A stretch of DNA of 48,812 nt from Caulobacteraceae bacterium (GCA_947478785.1 CANJXI010000023.1:1-48812); one strand, 5' to 3'. Positions 8,430 through 18,530 are shown, numbered from the stretch's first letter. The notes: generated from the letters alone by a model not told the origin. Numbers and translations are program-made.

Positions 8430-9785
8430 TCAGTAGGCGAAGGAGTCGTAGACCTTGCCGGCGTCGCCGGCCCAGGGGCCGTGGTAGAGTTCCAGCAGGC
8501 GTTCGGCCGGCGTGATCCCGCTGTCGGCGATCGCTTCCAGCTCAGCGAGGTAGCCGGTCTCGTCGACCAGGCCGCCGGAGAGGCGGTTGCGGCGCTTGAG
8601 GCCCTCGCGGGCGATGGCGACCATGTCCCGGGCGACGTCGCGCACGCTGCGCCCGGCGATCTCGGCCTTCAGGCCCAGGCGGGCGACGTCGGCGCGCAGG
8701 CGCTCGTGATCCTCGATCTTCCAGTGCTTGCAGAGGTCCCAGGCCGCGGCCAGGGCGGCGCTGTCGTAGAATATCCCCATCCACAGCGCCGGCAGGGCGC
8801 AGAGCCGGCTCCAGGGGCCGGAGTCGGCGCCGCGCATCTCCAGGTACTGCTTCAGCCGCACCTCGGGGAAGATGGTGGTGGTGTGGTCGGCCCAGTCCTT
8901 CAGCGAGGGCCGGTCGCCCGGCAGCTCGGCCAGCTTGCCGTCCATGAAGTCGCGGAACGAGCGGCCGGCCAGGTCGACGTAGCGGCCCTCGCGCTTGGCG
9001 AAGTACATCGGCACGTCGAGCGCATAGTTGGCGTAGGTCTCGAAGCCGAAGCCGTCCTGGAAGACGAAACCCAGCATGCCGGTGCGGTCGGGATCGGTGT
9101 CGGTCCAGACGTTGGCGCGGGCCGAGAGGAAGCCGGACGGCTTGCCCTCGACGAACGGGGAATTGGCGAACAGCGCCGTGCAGACCGGCTGCAGGGCCAG
9201 CGAGGTGCGGAACTTGGCCACCATGTCGGCCTCGGAGCCGAAGTCGAGGTTGGCCTGGACGGTGCAGGTGCGGAACATCATGTCCAGCCCCATGCCGCCG
9301 ACCTTGGGCATGTATTCGCGCATGATCTTGTAGCGGCCCTTGGGCATGACCGGGATCTCGTCGCGCCGCCAAGTGGGGGTGAAGCCCAGGCCCAGGAAGC
9401 CGATGCCGAGCTCGTCGGCGACGGTCTTGACCTCCTGCAGGTGGGTCCCGGTCTCCTCGCAGATGTCGTGGATGGTCTCGAGCGGGGCGCCGGAGAGCTC
9501 GAACTGGCCGCCGGGCTCCAGGCTGACGTTGGCAAGGCCGCGTTCAAGGGCGATGACGTTGTCGCCCTCCATGACCGGCGTCCAGCCGTAGCGGGTCATG
9601 CCGTCCAGCAGCGCCTTGATGCCGCCGGGCGCGTAGGGGACCGTCTTGTGGTCGTCCAGGCGGAAGACGAACTTCTCATGCTCGGCGCCGACCCGCCATT
9701 GGTCGGCGGGCTTGGAGCCCGCGTCGAACCAGGCGACCAGGTCCTCAAGCGTCAGGGGACGGTCATCGCACGCGGCCTCGGCCAT
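8430..9785 (-). CDS. gshA: Glutamate-cysteine ligase
   Basis: First enzyme of glutathione synthesis: ATP-dependent joining of glutamate (gamma-carboxyl) to cysteine, in the cytoplasm. The product is 451 aa and of the alphaproteobacterial/plant-like type. Landmarks are WRVGAEHEKFVF near residue 36, LEPGGQFELSGAP, GFTPTWRRDEIPVMPKGRY, TCTVQANLDFGSE and the C-terminal LRADVARLGLKAEIAGRS region. ATG 9785 is preceded by GGAAGGA. An upstream in-frame TTG (9806) is less likely. It is downstream of rsmE (83 bp gap), an arrangement I recall from related genomes. Confidence 0.95.
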   Translation of the reverse strand: MAEAACDDRPLTLEDLVAWFDAGSKPADQWRVGAEHEKFVFRLDDHKTVPYAPGGIKALLDGMTRYGWTPVMEGDNVIALERGLANVSLEPGGQFELSGAPLETIHDICEETGTHLQEVKTVADELGIGFLGLGFTPTWRRDEIPVMPKGRYKIMREYMPKVGGMGLDMMFRTCTVQANLDFGSEADMVAKFRTSLALQPVCTALFANSPFVEGKPSGFLSARANVWTDTDPDRTGMLGFVFQDGFGFETYANYALDVPMYFAKREGRYVDLAGRSFRDFMDGKLAELPGDRPSLKDWADHTTTIFPEVRLKQYLEMRGADSGPWSRLCALPALWMGIFYDSAALAAAWDLCKHWKIEDHERLRADVARLGLKAEIAGRSVRDVARDMVAIAREGLKRRNRLSGGLVDETGYLAELEAIADSGITPAERLLELYHGPWAGDAGKVYDSFAY

Positions 9786-9868
9786 GAAATTCCTTCCCCG
9801 GCCCAACCCGGAACAGCGCCGGCGGGCTCTTTACGTCGGATAGGTAGGTGGGCGCAATTCGCGCGAGC

Positions 9869-10591
9869 TCAAGGGCGCCAATCGCCGATGGCCGCCTGCC
9901 AGATCGTGAGCGCGCTGATCGCGGCGGTGTCGGCGCGCAGGATGCGGGGGCCGAGGCTGACGGGAATCGCACAGGGAAGCGCCCGCAGCATGGCCCGTTC
10001 GGCGGGCGAGAAGCCGCCTTCCGGGCCGATCAGGATGGCCCAGGGTCCCGCCGCCTGCCCCGCCAGGGCGTCCAGGATCGGCGCGGCGTCGCCGGCCTCG
10101 TCGCAGAACAGCAGGCGCCGGCTCGCCTCCCAGCCGGCGACCAGCTTCTCGAGCTTCGCCGGCTCCAGCACCTGCGGGACGTCCAGGCGGCCGGTCTGTT
10201 CGGCGGCTTCCATGGCGATGGTGGCGAGCCGGTCGATGCGGGCGCGGTCGGCGTTGGTGCGCTCGGTGGCGGCCAGCAGAACGCGGCGGGCGCCGAGCTC
10301 GGCGGCCTTCTCGACGATGGTCTCCAGGCGCCCGCGCTTCACCAGGGCGACGATCAGGTCGAGGTCGGGCGCCGGGACCTGCGGGCGCTCAAGGCCTAGG
10401 GCGCGGATCGCCACGGCGCGCTTGCCGATCGCCGAGATGGCGGCGCGCCACTCCCCGTCGCGGCCGTTGAACACCAGCAGTTCGTCGCCCAGCGCCTGGC
10501 GCATCACCGCCGTCAGGTAGCGGCTCTGGCCGGGATCCAGCGCCAGCTCGGCGCCGGCGGCGAGGTCGTGGGGGATGTAGAGCCGGATCAT
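9869..10591 (-). CDS. rsmE: 16S rRNA (uracil-1498-N3)-methyltransferase
   Basis: SAM-dependent SPOUT-fold methyltransferase acting on U1498 of 16S rRNA in the assembled small subunit. The product is 240 aa, typical length. The N-terminal PUA-like part starts MIRLYIPHDL. The C-terminal trefoil knot carries IGPEGGFSPAE and LGPRILRADTA, the two SAM-site motifs. The start is ATG 10591 with no clear Shine-Dalgarno, so translation may be weakly initiated or leaderless. First gene of a probable rsmE-gshA transcript, divergent from the PPK2 gene. Confidence 0.95.
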   Translation of the reverse strand: MIRLYIPHDLAAGAELALDPGQSRYLTAVMRQALGDELLVFNGRDGEWRAAISAIGKRAVAIRALGLERPQVPAPDLDLIVALVKRGRLETIVEKAAELGARRVLLAATERTNADRARIDRLATIAMEAAEQTGRLDVPQVLEPAKLEKLVAGWEASRRLLFCDEAGDAAPILDALAGQAAGPWAILIGPEGGFSPAERAMLRALPCAIPVSLGPRILRADTAAISALTIWQAAIGDWRP

Positions 10592-10672
10592 CGGAGGGTT
10601 CTAGAGCGACACGGGCGCCGGAAACAAATCCGAAGGGGTTGGCCGCTTCGGCCATCCGCGCGTTAATGGCCC

Positions 10673-11461
10673 ATGTCCAAAGACAAAGACGCTCCCAAAG
10701 ATAAAGACGACACCGACGACCTCGACGACCTGGAGCGCCATCAGCTGGCGCTGATCCATTGGCAGCAGCAGGCCATGGCGGCGGGCGAGAAGGCGCTGAT
10801 CATCTTCGAAGGGCGTGACGCGGCCGGCAAGGACGGCTCGATCCGGGTGGTCACCGAGCACCTGTCGGTGCGCAGCACGCGGGTCATCGCGCTCCCCAAG
10901 CCGTCCGACCGGCAGCGGACCCAGTGGTATGTCCAGCGCTACGTGCGCCACCTGCCGGCGGCGGGCGAGACGGTGATCTTCAACCGATCCTGGTACAACC
11001 GGGCCGGCGTCGAGCGGGTGATGGGCTTCGCCACCGCCGACGAGATCGAGACCTTCCTGCGCGACGTGCCGGCCTTCGAGCAGATGCTGCTGGAGAGCGG
11101 GCTGAAGATCGTCAAGCTGTTCCTGGACGTCTCCAAGGACGAGCAGGCCCAGCGGCTGCTGGAGCGCAAGACCGATCCCCTGAAGGTGCTGAAGTCCTCG
11201 CCGCTGGACGAGGCCGCGCAGTTGAAGTGGGACGACTACACCGAGGCCCGCGACGAGATGCTGAAGCGCACCCACACGGCCAACGCCCCCTGGATCTGCG
11301 TCAAGGCCGACAAGAAGAAGAGGGCGCGGATCGCCATCCTGCGCCACCTGGTCCATGCGCTGGCGCCCGCGGACATCGCCGCCGAGGTGGACGCCCCCGA
11401 TCCCGACGTGCTCTTTGCCTTCGAGCCCGCCGCGCTGAAGGACGGCCGGCTGGAGCGCTGA
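10673..11461 (+). CDS. ppk2: Polyphosphate kinase 2 family protein
   Basis: P-loop kinase of the PPK2 family, which transfers phosphate between polyphosphate and nucleotides. The product is 262 aa, a one-domain form. After a very charged Lys/Asp N-terminus it has Walker A FEGRDAAGKDG (46-55), the RxTQWYVQRYVRHLP segment, a Walker-B-position motif FNRSWYNRAGVERVMGF (103 on), the lid region and LFLDVSKDEQAQRLLERKTDPLK. In the Walker B motif the residue that I recall as usually Asp (DRSWYNR) is N104. Whether it prefers ADP, GDP or AMP cannot be read here. Single gene, 13 bp before the aldo/keto reductase. Confidence 0.92.
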   Translation: MSKDKDAPKDKDDTDDLDDLERHQLALIHWQQQAMAAGEKALIIFEGRDAAGKDGSIRVVTEHLSVRSTRVIALPKPSDRQRTQWYVQRYVRHLPAAGETVIFNRSWYNRAGVERVMGFATADEIETFLRDVPAFEQMLLESGLKIVKLFLDVSKDEQAQRLLERKTDPLKVLKSSPLDEAAQLKWDDYTEARDEMLKRTHTANAPWICVKADKKKRARIAILRHLVHALAPADIAAEVDAPDPDVLFAFEPAALKDGRLER

Positions 11462-11474
11462 CGGGAGAACGGCA

Positions 11475-12455
11475 ATGCAGCAGGTTCGGCTGGGGAACAC
11501 CGGCCTGAAGGTCTCGCGCCTGTGCCTGGGCTGCATGACCTATGGGTCTCCGGCCTGGCGGCCGTGGGTCCTGGACGCCGAGGCGGCCAAGCCGTTCTTC
11601 CGCGCCGCCATCGAGAAGGGGATCACCTTCTTCGACACCGCCAACGGCTATTCGAAGGGCGTCAGCGAAGAGGTCACGGGCCGCTGGCTGACGGAATTCG
11701 CCCGGCGCGAAGAGGTGGTCGTGGCCACCAAGGTCTACACCCCGATGGGGCCCGGCCAGAACGAGAAGGGCCTGTCGCGCAAGGCGATCCTGGCCCAGGT
11801 GGACGCCAGCCTGACCCGGCTGGGCATGGACTATATCGACCTCTACCAGATCCACCGCTTCGACTACGAGACGCCGATCGAGGAGACGCTGGAGGCGCTG
11901 AACGACGTGGTCCGGGCCGGCAAGGTCCGCTACATCGGCGCGTCCTCCATGTTCGCTTGGCAGTTCGCCCAGATGCTGGCCGTGAGCGAGCGCAACGGCT
12001 GGGCAAGGTTCGTCTCCATGCAGCCGCAGTACAACCTCGTCTACCGGGAGGAGGAGCGCGAGATGCTGCCGCTATGCAAGGCCGCGGGCGTGGGCGTGAT
12101 CCCCTGGTCGCCCCTGGCGCGAGGCTTCCTGGCGGGCGGCCGGACCGAGCCTCGGACGGGTAATACCGAACGGGCGCGGACCGACGAACTGGCCCCCAAC
12201 TTCTACTTCCGCGACGCCGACCATGCGGTTGTGGCCGCAGTGTCGCAGATAGCCCGCGCCCGCGGGCTGTCGAACATGCAGGTGGCGCTGGCCTGGGTGC
12301 TTAACAACCCGGCGGTCACCGCGCCGATCATCGGGGCCTCCAAGCTCGGGCACCTGGACGACGCGGTCTCTGCGCTGGACATCGAACTGTCGGCGGACGA
12401 GATCGCCCGGCTGGAGGCGCCCTACCAGCCCAAGCCGGTGATGGGGCACGGCTGA
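11475..12455 (+). CDS. Aldo/keto reductase
   Basis: NADP(H)-dependent oxidoreductase with a TIM-barrel fold, 326 aa. The catalytic tetrad is visible: Asp and Tyr in FFDTANGYSKGVSEE, Lys in VVATKVYTPMG, His in YIDLYQIHRFD. SMQPQYNLVYREEEREM and GVIPWSPLARGFLAGG are the usual AKR12/YajO-like cofactor-side segments. GGGAGAA precedes ATG 11475. It follows ppk2 by 13 bp and may be cotranscribed with it. The substrate is unknown. Confidence 0.93.
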   Translation: MQQVRLGNTGLKVSRLCLGCMTYGSPAWRPWVLDAEAAKPFFRAAIEKGITFFDTANGYSKGVSEEVTGRWLTEFARREEVVVATKVYTPMGPGQNEKGLSRKAILAQVDASLTRLGMDYIDLYQIHRFDYETPIEETLEALNDVVRAGKVRYIGASSMFAWQFAQMLAVSERNGWARFVSMQPQYNLVYREEEREMLPLCKAAGVGVIPWSPLARGFLAGGRTEPRTGNTERARTDELAPNFYFRDADHAVVAAVSQIARARGLSNMQVALAWVLNNPAVTAPIIGASKLGHLDDAVSALDIELSADEIARLEAPYQPKPVMGHG

Positions 12456-12498
12456 TTGCCCATCTGTTCCGCCGCCCAAGGCGGCCATGGCCAAGGTG

Positions 12499-12522
12499 TT
12501 AACTATCCGTTAGGACATTAAC
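12499..12522 (+). promoter_or_regulatory. Cluster of CtrA-like half-sites (candidate)
   Basis: TTAAC at 12499, TTAG at 12510 and TTAAC at 12518. The first two fit TTAA-N7-TTAG, one base from the Caulobacter CtrA consensus TTAA-N7-TTAA. They lie 60-83 bp upstream of the YcaQ-like glycosylase. This is a short match and could be chance. The same bases form a CGTTA/TAACG hairpin followed by TTCCTTTTTT, so a terminator for the upstream gene is an alternative reading. Confidence 0.35.
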
Positions 12523-12530
12523 GTTCCTTT
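12509..12530 (+). terminator. Possible terminator after the aldo/keto reductase
   Basis: CGTTA-GGACAT-TAACG, a short 5-bp stem followed by TTCC and a run of six T. The stem is weak for this GC content. It overlaps the CtrA-like half-sites. Confidence 0.3.
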
Positions 12531-12581
12531 TTTGTTCGATTCCCGGTTCAGGCCGGGGAGTCGCGTTGGCGCGGGCGGACC

Positions 12582-13787
12582 ATGAAGACCACACTCTCGG
12601 CCGGCGAGGCGCGGCGGATCGCGCTGGCGGCGCAGGGGTTCGCGGCGGCCAGGCCCGAGCGCCCGGCGACGCGGCGCCAGCTGCTCGCGCTGATCGACCG
12701 GCTGGGCGTGGTGCAGATCGACAGCGTCAACGTGGTCTCGCGTACCCATTACCTGCCGGCCTTCTCCCGGCTGGGCGCCTATCCGCGTGGGCTGCTGGAG
12801 GACGCGGCCTGGGGGAAGAAGCCGGCGCTGCTGGAATACTGGGGCCACGAGGCGTCGCTGACCCCGATGGCGACCCAGCCCATGCTGCGCTGGCGCATGG
12901 AGGATGCGCGCAACGGCGTGGGCACGTGGAAGGGAATCGCCCGGTTCCTGCGCGAACGGCGCGACCTGGTCGAACGCGCGCTGGGCGAGATCGAGGCGCG
13001 CGGCCCGCTGGCCGCGTCGCACCTGGAGGTGGGGCTGAAGGGGGCCGGCGGCTGGTGGGGCTGGAGCGAGGCCAAGCGCGCGCTCGAATGCCTGTTCTGG
13101 ACCGGCGAACTGACCACCGCGACCCGGCGCGGGACCTTCGAGCGGGTCTACGGGATCACCGAGCGGGTGCTGCCGAAGGCGGTCGTCGAGGCGCCCACGC
13201 CGTCCCGCGACGAGGCGCAGCGCGGCCTGGTCATGATCGCCGCCGGCGCCCTGGGCGTCGCCACCGAGCGTGACCTGCGCGACTATTTCCGGATGCCGGT
13301 GGAAGGCTTCAAGGCCCGCCTCGGCGAGCTGGTGGAGGATGGGTCGCTGGTTCCGGCGACGGTCGGGGGCTGGCGGGAACAGGCCTATCTCGACCCGGCC
13401 GCGCGATGGCCCAGGCGGATCGGCGCGGCGGCCCTGCTCTCCCCCTTCGACAACCTCATCTGGCACCGCGAGCGGACCGAGCGGATGTTCGGGGTGCGCG
13501 TGCGGCTGGAGATCTACACCCCGGCCGCCAAGCGCACCCACGGCTACTACGTCCTGCCGTTCCTGGAGGGCGAGGCGCTCACCGCCCGCGTCGACCTGAA
13601 GGCCGACCGCAAGGCGGGCGTGCTGGTGGTCCAAGCCAGCCACGCAGAGCCCTGGGCCGGCGCCGACACCCCCGTCCGACTGGCCGAGGAACTGAAGCAG
13701 ATGGCCGGCTGGCTGGGTCTGGAGCGCGTGCGGGTGGAGCCGAAGGGCGACCTTGCCGGGAGCCTTGCGGCGGCCGCGGCGGGCTAG
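12582..13787 (+). CDS. YcaQ-family DNA glycosylase (winged-helix HTH_42)
   Basis: Protein of 401 aa of the HTH_42/YcaQ-AlkZ superfamily, DNA glycosylases that act on interstrand crosslinks and bulky alkylated bases. The N-terminal part contains VVQIDSVNVV (Q45-I46-D47), which fits the Q-hydrophobic-D motif I remember for the YcaQ-like branch rather than Q-x-Q of AlkZ. It is followed by LEYWGHEASLTP. Later segments (LLSPFDNLIWHRERTERMFG, GYYVLPFLEGE) are family hallmarks. The start is ATG 12582. It stands alone, convergent with the M48 protease gene, with candidate CtrA half-sites upstream. Confidence 0.88.
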   Translation: MKTTLSAGEARRIALAAQGFAAARPERPATRRQLLALIDRLGVVQIDSVNVVSRTHYLPAFSRLGAYPRGLLEDAAWGKKPALLEYWGHEASLTPMATQPMLRWRMEDARNGVGTWKGIARFLRERRDLVERALGEIEARGPLAASHLEVGLKGAGGWWGWSEAKRALECLFWTGELTTATRRGTFERVYGITERVLPKAVVEAPTPSRDEAQRGLVMIAAGALGVATERDLRDYFRMPVEGFKARLGELVEDGSLVPATVGGWREQAYLDPAARWPRRIGAAALLSPFDNLIWHRERTERMFGVRVRLEIYTPAAKRTHGYYVLPFLEGEALTARVDLKADRKAGVLVVQASHAEPWAGADTPVRLAEELKQMAGWLGLERVRVEPKGDLAGSLAAAAAG

Positions 13788-13788
13788 T

Positions 13789-13906
13789 TCCTCCCCCGCA
13801 TGCGGGGGAGGTGTCGCGAACGCGACGGAGGGGCGTTTCCAGTGCGGTGCGGTTGCAGCGCCCCCTCCACCACCGCGTGGTCCCCCTCCCCCGCGAGCGG
13901 GGAGGA
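13789..13906. repeat. Palindromic intergenic repeat, family A, copy 2
   Basis: CCTCCCCCGCATGCGGGGGAGG hairpin, then CGCGAACGCGACGGAGGGG, then CGCCCCCTCCACCACCGCG and a second CTCCCCCGC/GCGGGGAGG hairpin. It fills the gap between the convergent glycosylase and protease genes. Confidence 0.85.
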
Positions 13907-13918
13907 TATTGGGCGCCG

Positions 13919-14716
13919 TCAGCCCCCTGAAAGCGTCCGTTCGCTGATCGCGGCGACCCGGCGGGTGAGGCGCGGATGGCCCCGGAAGATCTCGTTGAGG
14001 AAGCCGAAGACCGGCGGCACCTGGGCTTCCTGGGCCAGGAACGCCTCGCAGCTCATCGCCGTGTTCAGGCGTCGGCAGCCGCAGCCCAGCATCTGCAGGG
14101 CGCTTCGTGAAGCGCCGAGGTCCTGCGACAGATAGGCTCCGATGCTGTCGCAGGTGTATTCCCGCGACCGGGAGTAGGCCGCGCCCAGGAAGGGGACGAC
14201 CTGGGACGGCGCCCGCAGGAAATTGAGCCATCCGTTGAGGTGGCCGGCGGCGTGGTGGCCAAGCTCGTGGCCGATCACGAACTTCACCTGCTCATCGCTG
14301 TTGGCGTCCACCAGGGCGGACGTCAGGAAAACGAAATCGCCGCCCAAGATGCGCCGGGCGAAGGCGTTGAAGAGGCCGTTGGAATTGTAGAGGAAGGCCC
14401 TGGGCGTCTGTTTGAAGCCGAGTTCCCGCGACCCGGCGACCACCATCTCGTGCAGCAGCGGAAATTGCTGGGGTCCGAGGAGGACCATGCTGCCAAAGGC
14501 GTTGGCGCGGTAGAACAGGCTCGAGAGAAACAGGAACAGCCAGATCAAGAGGCCGTAGCCGACATAAACGGCGATGAGGGGCCCGACCGTGGGAACGGCG
14601 ATCGAGGCCAGCGCCGCCAGGATCAACAGCGGCCAGAGGACGATGCCGAGCACGAGCGTCAGGACATTGTAGGCCCGCTCCTTGCCGTTACGCAGCTTGT
14701 TGACGATCACAGACAA
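13919..14716 (-). CDS. M48 family metalloprotease, membrane bound
   Basis: Zinc endopeptidase of 265 aa from the proposed start. Two N-terminal helices (about 18-41 and 45-67) anchor it in the inner membrane. The zinc motif is HELGHH (H150, E151, H154) with the third ligand Glu probably in SREYTCDSIGAY, as in HtpX/Ste24 relatives. No ATG is available near the right place. TTG 14716, with GGGGGG upstream, is my choice. GTG 14710 is possible, and the longer frame to TTG 14785 reads into repeat DNA. The role of such short M48 proteins (membrane protein quality control) is inference. Confidence 0.85.
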   Translation of the reverse strand: MSVIVNKLRNGKERAYNVLTLVLGIVLWPLLILAALASIAVPTVGPLIAVYVGYGLLIWLFLFLSSLFYRANAFGSMVLLGPQQFPLLHEMVVAGSRELGFKQTPRAFLYNSNGLFNAFARRILGGDFVFLTSALVDANSDEQVKFVIGHELGHHAAGHLNGWLNFLRAPSQVVPFLGAAYSRSREYTCDSIGAYLSQDLGASRSALQMLGCGCRRLNTAMSCEAFLAQEAQVPPVFGFLNEIFRGHPRLTRRVAAISERTLSGG

Positions 14717-14822
14717 TGACTTCCCCCCGAAAGACGGCCTGAAGGCCAAACTTGCCAGTGAGCCACAATCGATCGCTGGGCGCAACGTTCCTCCCCCGCG
14801 ACGGGAGCACTGGCGTGGCTAG

Positions 14823-14943
14823 CCTCCCCCGCAGGCGGGGGAGGTGTCGCAAACGCGACGGAGGGGGCGCTGCGACCGCGATGCGCCGGCAGCGCCCCCT
14901 CCACCACCGCGTGGTCCCCCTCCTCCGCATGCGGGGGAGGAAC
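14823..14943. repeat. Palindromic intergenic repeat, family A, copy 3
   Basis: Full unit from CCTCCCCCGCAGGCGGGGGAGG to the closing GCATGCGGGGGAGG, with the middle GACGGAGGGGGCGCTGCG and CGCAGCGCCCCCTCC-type inverted arms. A partial extra CCTCCCCCGCGACGGGAG piece lies just left, at about 14789-14808. It sits between the ABC exporter stop and the M48 start. Confidence 0.85.
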
Positions 14944-14944
14944 T

Positions 14945-16732
<1,788 letters not shown>

Positions 16733-16859
16733 CGGAACAACTCGAGTCCGGCGCCGGGCGGCGCGGCGGACGCATGGAAATGGAATGGAAGCGGTGGGCG
16801 CGCGGGATCGCTTCGCGAAGCGGGCCGGTCAGGCCCCCGGACGAAGCGGTGCGGTCAGG

Positions 16860-16919
16860 TCAGAAGCGCGGCGGCGACCCGGCGAACCCTGTGAGAGCGG
16901 ATGCGAAGCGAACTGTCAT
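16860..16919 (-). CDS. Possible 19-aa leader peptide upstream of the ABC exporter
   Basis: ATG 16919, preceded by GAAGGGAGGG at 5 nt spacing, one of the strongest ribosome sites in the window. It reads MTVRFASALTGFAGSPPRF and stops at 16860, 127 bp before the exporter start. The intervening DNA has GGGCC-TGACC-GGCCC and the perfect palindrome CGCTTCGCGAAGCG. This arrangement could be a translational attenuator, but there is no comparative support here. A chance frame is quite possible. Confidence 0.35.
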   Translation of the reverse strand: MTVRFASALTGFAGSPPRF

Positions 16920-16990
16920 CGTGGCCCTCCCTTCGAGGTTCGTGAGACCTCCAGGGTAGCGGGGCGCCGGTCGGCGCGTCAAGGCGCCGG

Positions 16991-17106
16991 CAGCGCCCCC
17001 TCCGTCGGCTTCGCCACCACCTCCCCCGCAGGCGGGGGAGGAACTTCGCCCTGGTCCTCCCCCGCGACGCGGGGGAGGGGGACCACGTAGTGGTGGAGGG
17101 GGCGCG
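16991..17106. repeat. Palindromic intergenic repeat, family A, copy 4
   Basis: Opens with CAGCGCCCCCTCCGTCGGC and closes with GTGGTGGAGGGGGCGCGGC. Inner hairpins are CCTCCCCCGCAGGCGGGGGAGG and CCTCCCCCGCGACGCGGGGGAGG. Unusually for this family, it lies at a 5' end, immediately before ubiA. Confidence 0.85.
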
Positions 17107-17128
17107 GCCGGCGCACTAGAGATGGGGC

Positions 17129-18037
17129 ATGTCCGCCCCCCTGCCCGACGCCGCGCCGACCAACTGGGTGGATCGCCATGCGCGGGCGGCGTTGCGGCCG
17201 TGGCTGAAGCTCGGGCGGTTCGACCGGCCGGCGGGGATCTGGCTGCTGATGCTGCCGGGCTGGCAGGGGATCGCGCTGGCGGGCGCCATGGCCGGGCGCT
17301 GGCCGGACCCCTGGCTGCTGGCGGCGTTCCTGGCGGGCGCCGCGCTGATGCGGGCGGCGGGCTGCGCGTACAACGACATCGTCGACCGCGACATCGACGC
17401 CAAGGTGGCCCGCACGGCGATGCGGCCGATCCCGTCGGGCCAGATCAGCGTCAAACAGGCGTGGGGGTTCGTGGGCGCGTGCGCGCTGGCGGCGCTGGCG
17501 ATCCTGCTGACCTTCCCGTCCATGGCCATCGGCCTGGGGGTGGGCTCGCTCGTGCTGGTGGCGGCCTATCCATTCATGAAACGGATCACCTGGTGGCCGC
17601 AGGCGTGGCTGGGGTTGACCTTCAACTGGGGGGTCCTGCTGGGCTTCACGGCGGCGACCGGCGGGCTCAGCCTGCCGGCGATCCTGCTTTACGGCGGGGG
17701 CGTGTTCTGGACCCTGGGCTACGACACGATCTACGCGATCCAGGACCTGGAGGACGACGCGCTGGTGGGGGTGAAGTCCTCCACGCGGCGCCTGGGCGCG
17801 AACGCACCCCGCGCGGTGGCCGGCTTCTACGCCGTGGCCGTGTTGCTAACCGTCGCCGCCGGGTGGACGGCGGGCCTTGGCCCGACCTTCTATGTCCTCA
17901 CGGCCGCCTACGCCCTGCAGTTCGGCTGGCAGGCGCGCGGCGTGCGACTCGACAGCCCTTCGCACGCATTGCGGCTCTTCAAGTCGAACACCTGGGCCGG
18001 GCTGATCCTGTTCGCGGCGCTGGCGGTTCGGACCTGA
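17129..18037 (+). CDS. ubiA: 4-hydroxybenzoate polyprenyltransferase
   Basis: Integral membrane prenyltransferase that attaches the polyprenyl chain to 4-hydroxybenzoate in ubiquinone synthesis. The product is 302 aa. The two Asp-rich motifs are intact: AYNDIVDRDIDAKVARTAMRP (first) and YDTIYAIQDLEDDALVGVKS (second), with several hydrophobic helices between and after. ATG 17129 has GATGGGG upstream. The previous 20 bp are the end of a family A repeat, so the promoter must lie in or before that repeat. It is convergent with the yjbR-rnhB-tag operon. Confidence 0.95.
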   Translation: MSAPLPDAAPTNWVDRHARAALRPWLKLGRFDRPAGIWLLMLPGWQGIALAGAMAGRWPDPWLLAAFLAGAALMRAAGCAYNDIVDRDIDAKVARTAMRPIPSGQISVKQAWGFVGACALAALAILLTFPSMAIGLGVGSLVLVAAYPFMKRITWWPQAWLGLTFNWGVLLGFTAATGGLSLPAILLYGGGVFWTLGYDTIYAIQDLEDDALVGVKSSTRRLGANAPRAVAGFYAVAVLLTVAAGWTAGLGPTFYVLTAAYALQFGWQARGVRLDSPSHALRLFKSNTWAGLILFAALAVRT

Positions 18038-18053
18038 GCATCAATCTCCAACC

Positions 18054-18154
18054 GTCATGGCCGGGCTTGTCCCGGCCACCCAGAAACACCGACGTCCGGG
18101 AATCTTGCGGGAATGTCGGCGCATCTGGGTCCCCGGGACAAGCCCGGGGATGAC
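18054..18154. repeat. GTCAT...ATGAC palindromic element, family B, copy 3
   Basis: Begins GTCATGGCCGGGCTTGTCCC and ends with CCCCGGGACAAGCCCGGGGATGAC-type sequence. It reads as an inverted version of the 7504 copy, including part of the interior (CCACCCAGAAACACCGACGTC). It lies between the convergent ubiA and yjbR genes. Confidence 0.85.
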
Positions 18155-18164
18155 AGCGATTTGG

Positions 18165-18530
18165 TCAGGGAGAGGAGAGCTTCGCCGGCGCGGCCATGCG
18201 CCAGCTGGTCTGGACGCGGGCGGCGACGTGGTCCCAGTCGACCGCGCCGCCGGCCAGGTTGATCGACACCCAGCCGGAGGGCCAGAGGTAGGCCGGGCGG
18301 CTGTAGGTCTCGGGATCGACCTCCACCAGGAACTCCTGCTCCTCGCGGCCGGTGGTCTTGACGCAGACGACGGTCAGGCCGTCGCCATGGTGGTCGTGGC
18401 GGAACCAGGCGAACAGCTTGCCGACCCGGAAGGCCGGCGCGCCGTGCGAGACGATCTCCTCGGCCTGCGGCAGGGCCAGGCAGATCGCCCGCAGGCGGGC
18501 CAGCACGGCGGCCGGGTCAGGGCTCAGCAT
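18165..18530 (-). CDS. MmcQ/YjbR family protein
   Basis: Small protein of 121 aa in the MmcQ/YjbR (CyaY-like fold) family, annotated as possible DNA-binding proteins. The true function is unknown. Seen are [24 protein letters not shown], the [27 protein letters not shown] central part and the C-terminal [14 protein letters not shown] helix. ATG 18530 lies inside the rnhB 3' end (14-nt overlap), indicating translational coupling in the order tag-rnhB-yjbR. A second member of the family is at 38960. Confidence 0.88.
   Translation of the reverse strand: MLSPDPAAVLARLRAICLALPQAEEIVSHGAPAFRVGKLFAWFRHDHHGDGLTVVCVKTTGREEQEFLVEVDPETYSRPAYLWPSGWVSINLAGGAVDWDHVAARVQTSWRMAAPAKLSSP

Larger units (their letters stand above)
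16733..17128. other. 396-bp gap between divergent ABC exporter and ubiA genes
   Basis: Contains, from left to right, the exporter 5' region with two palindromes, the possible 19-codon leader frame, an inverted repeat GGAGGT/ACCTC around 16935-16952 and family A repeat copy 4. Longer frames in this gap have no ribosome sites or family resemblance. Confidence 0.6.

Noticed and set aside
16774..16959. 61-codon plus-strand frame before ubiA
   Set aside because: No ribosome site, no resemblance to any family, basic low-complexity composition.
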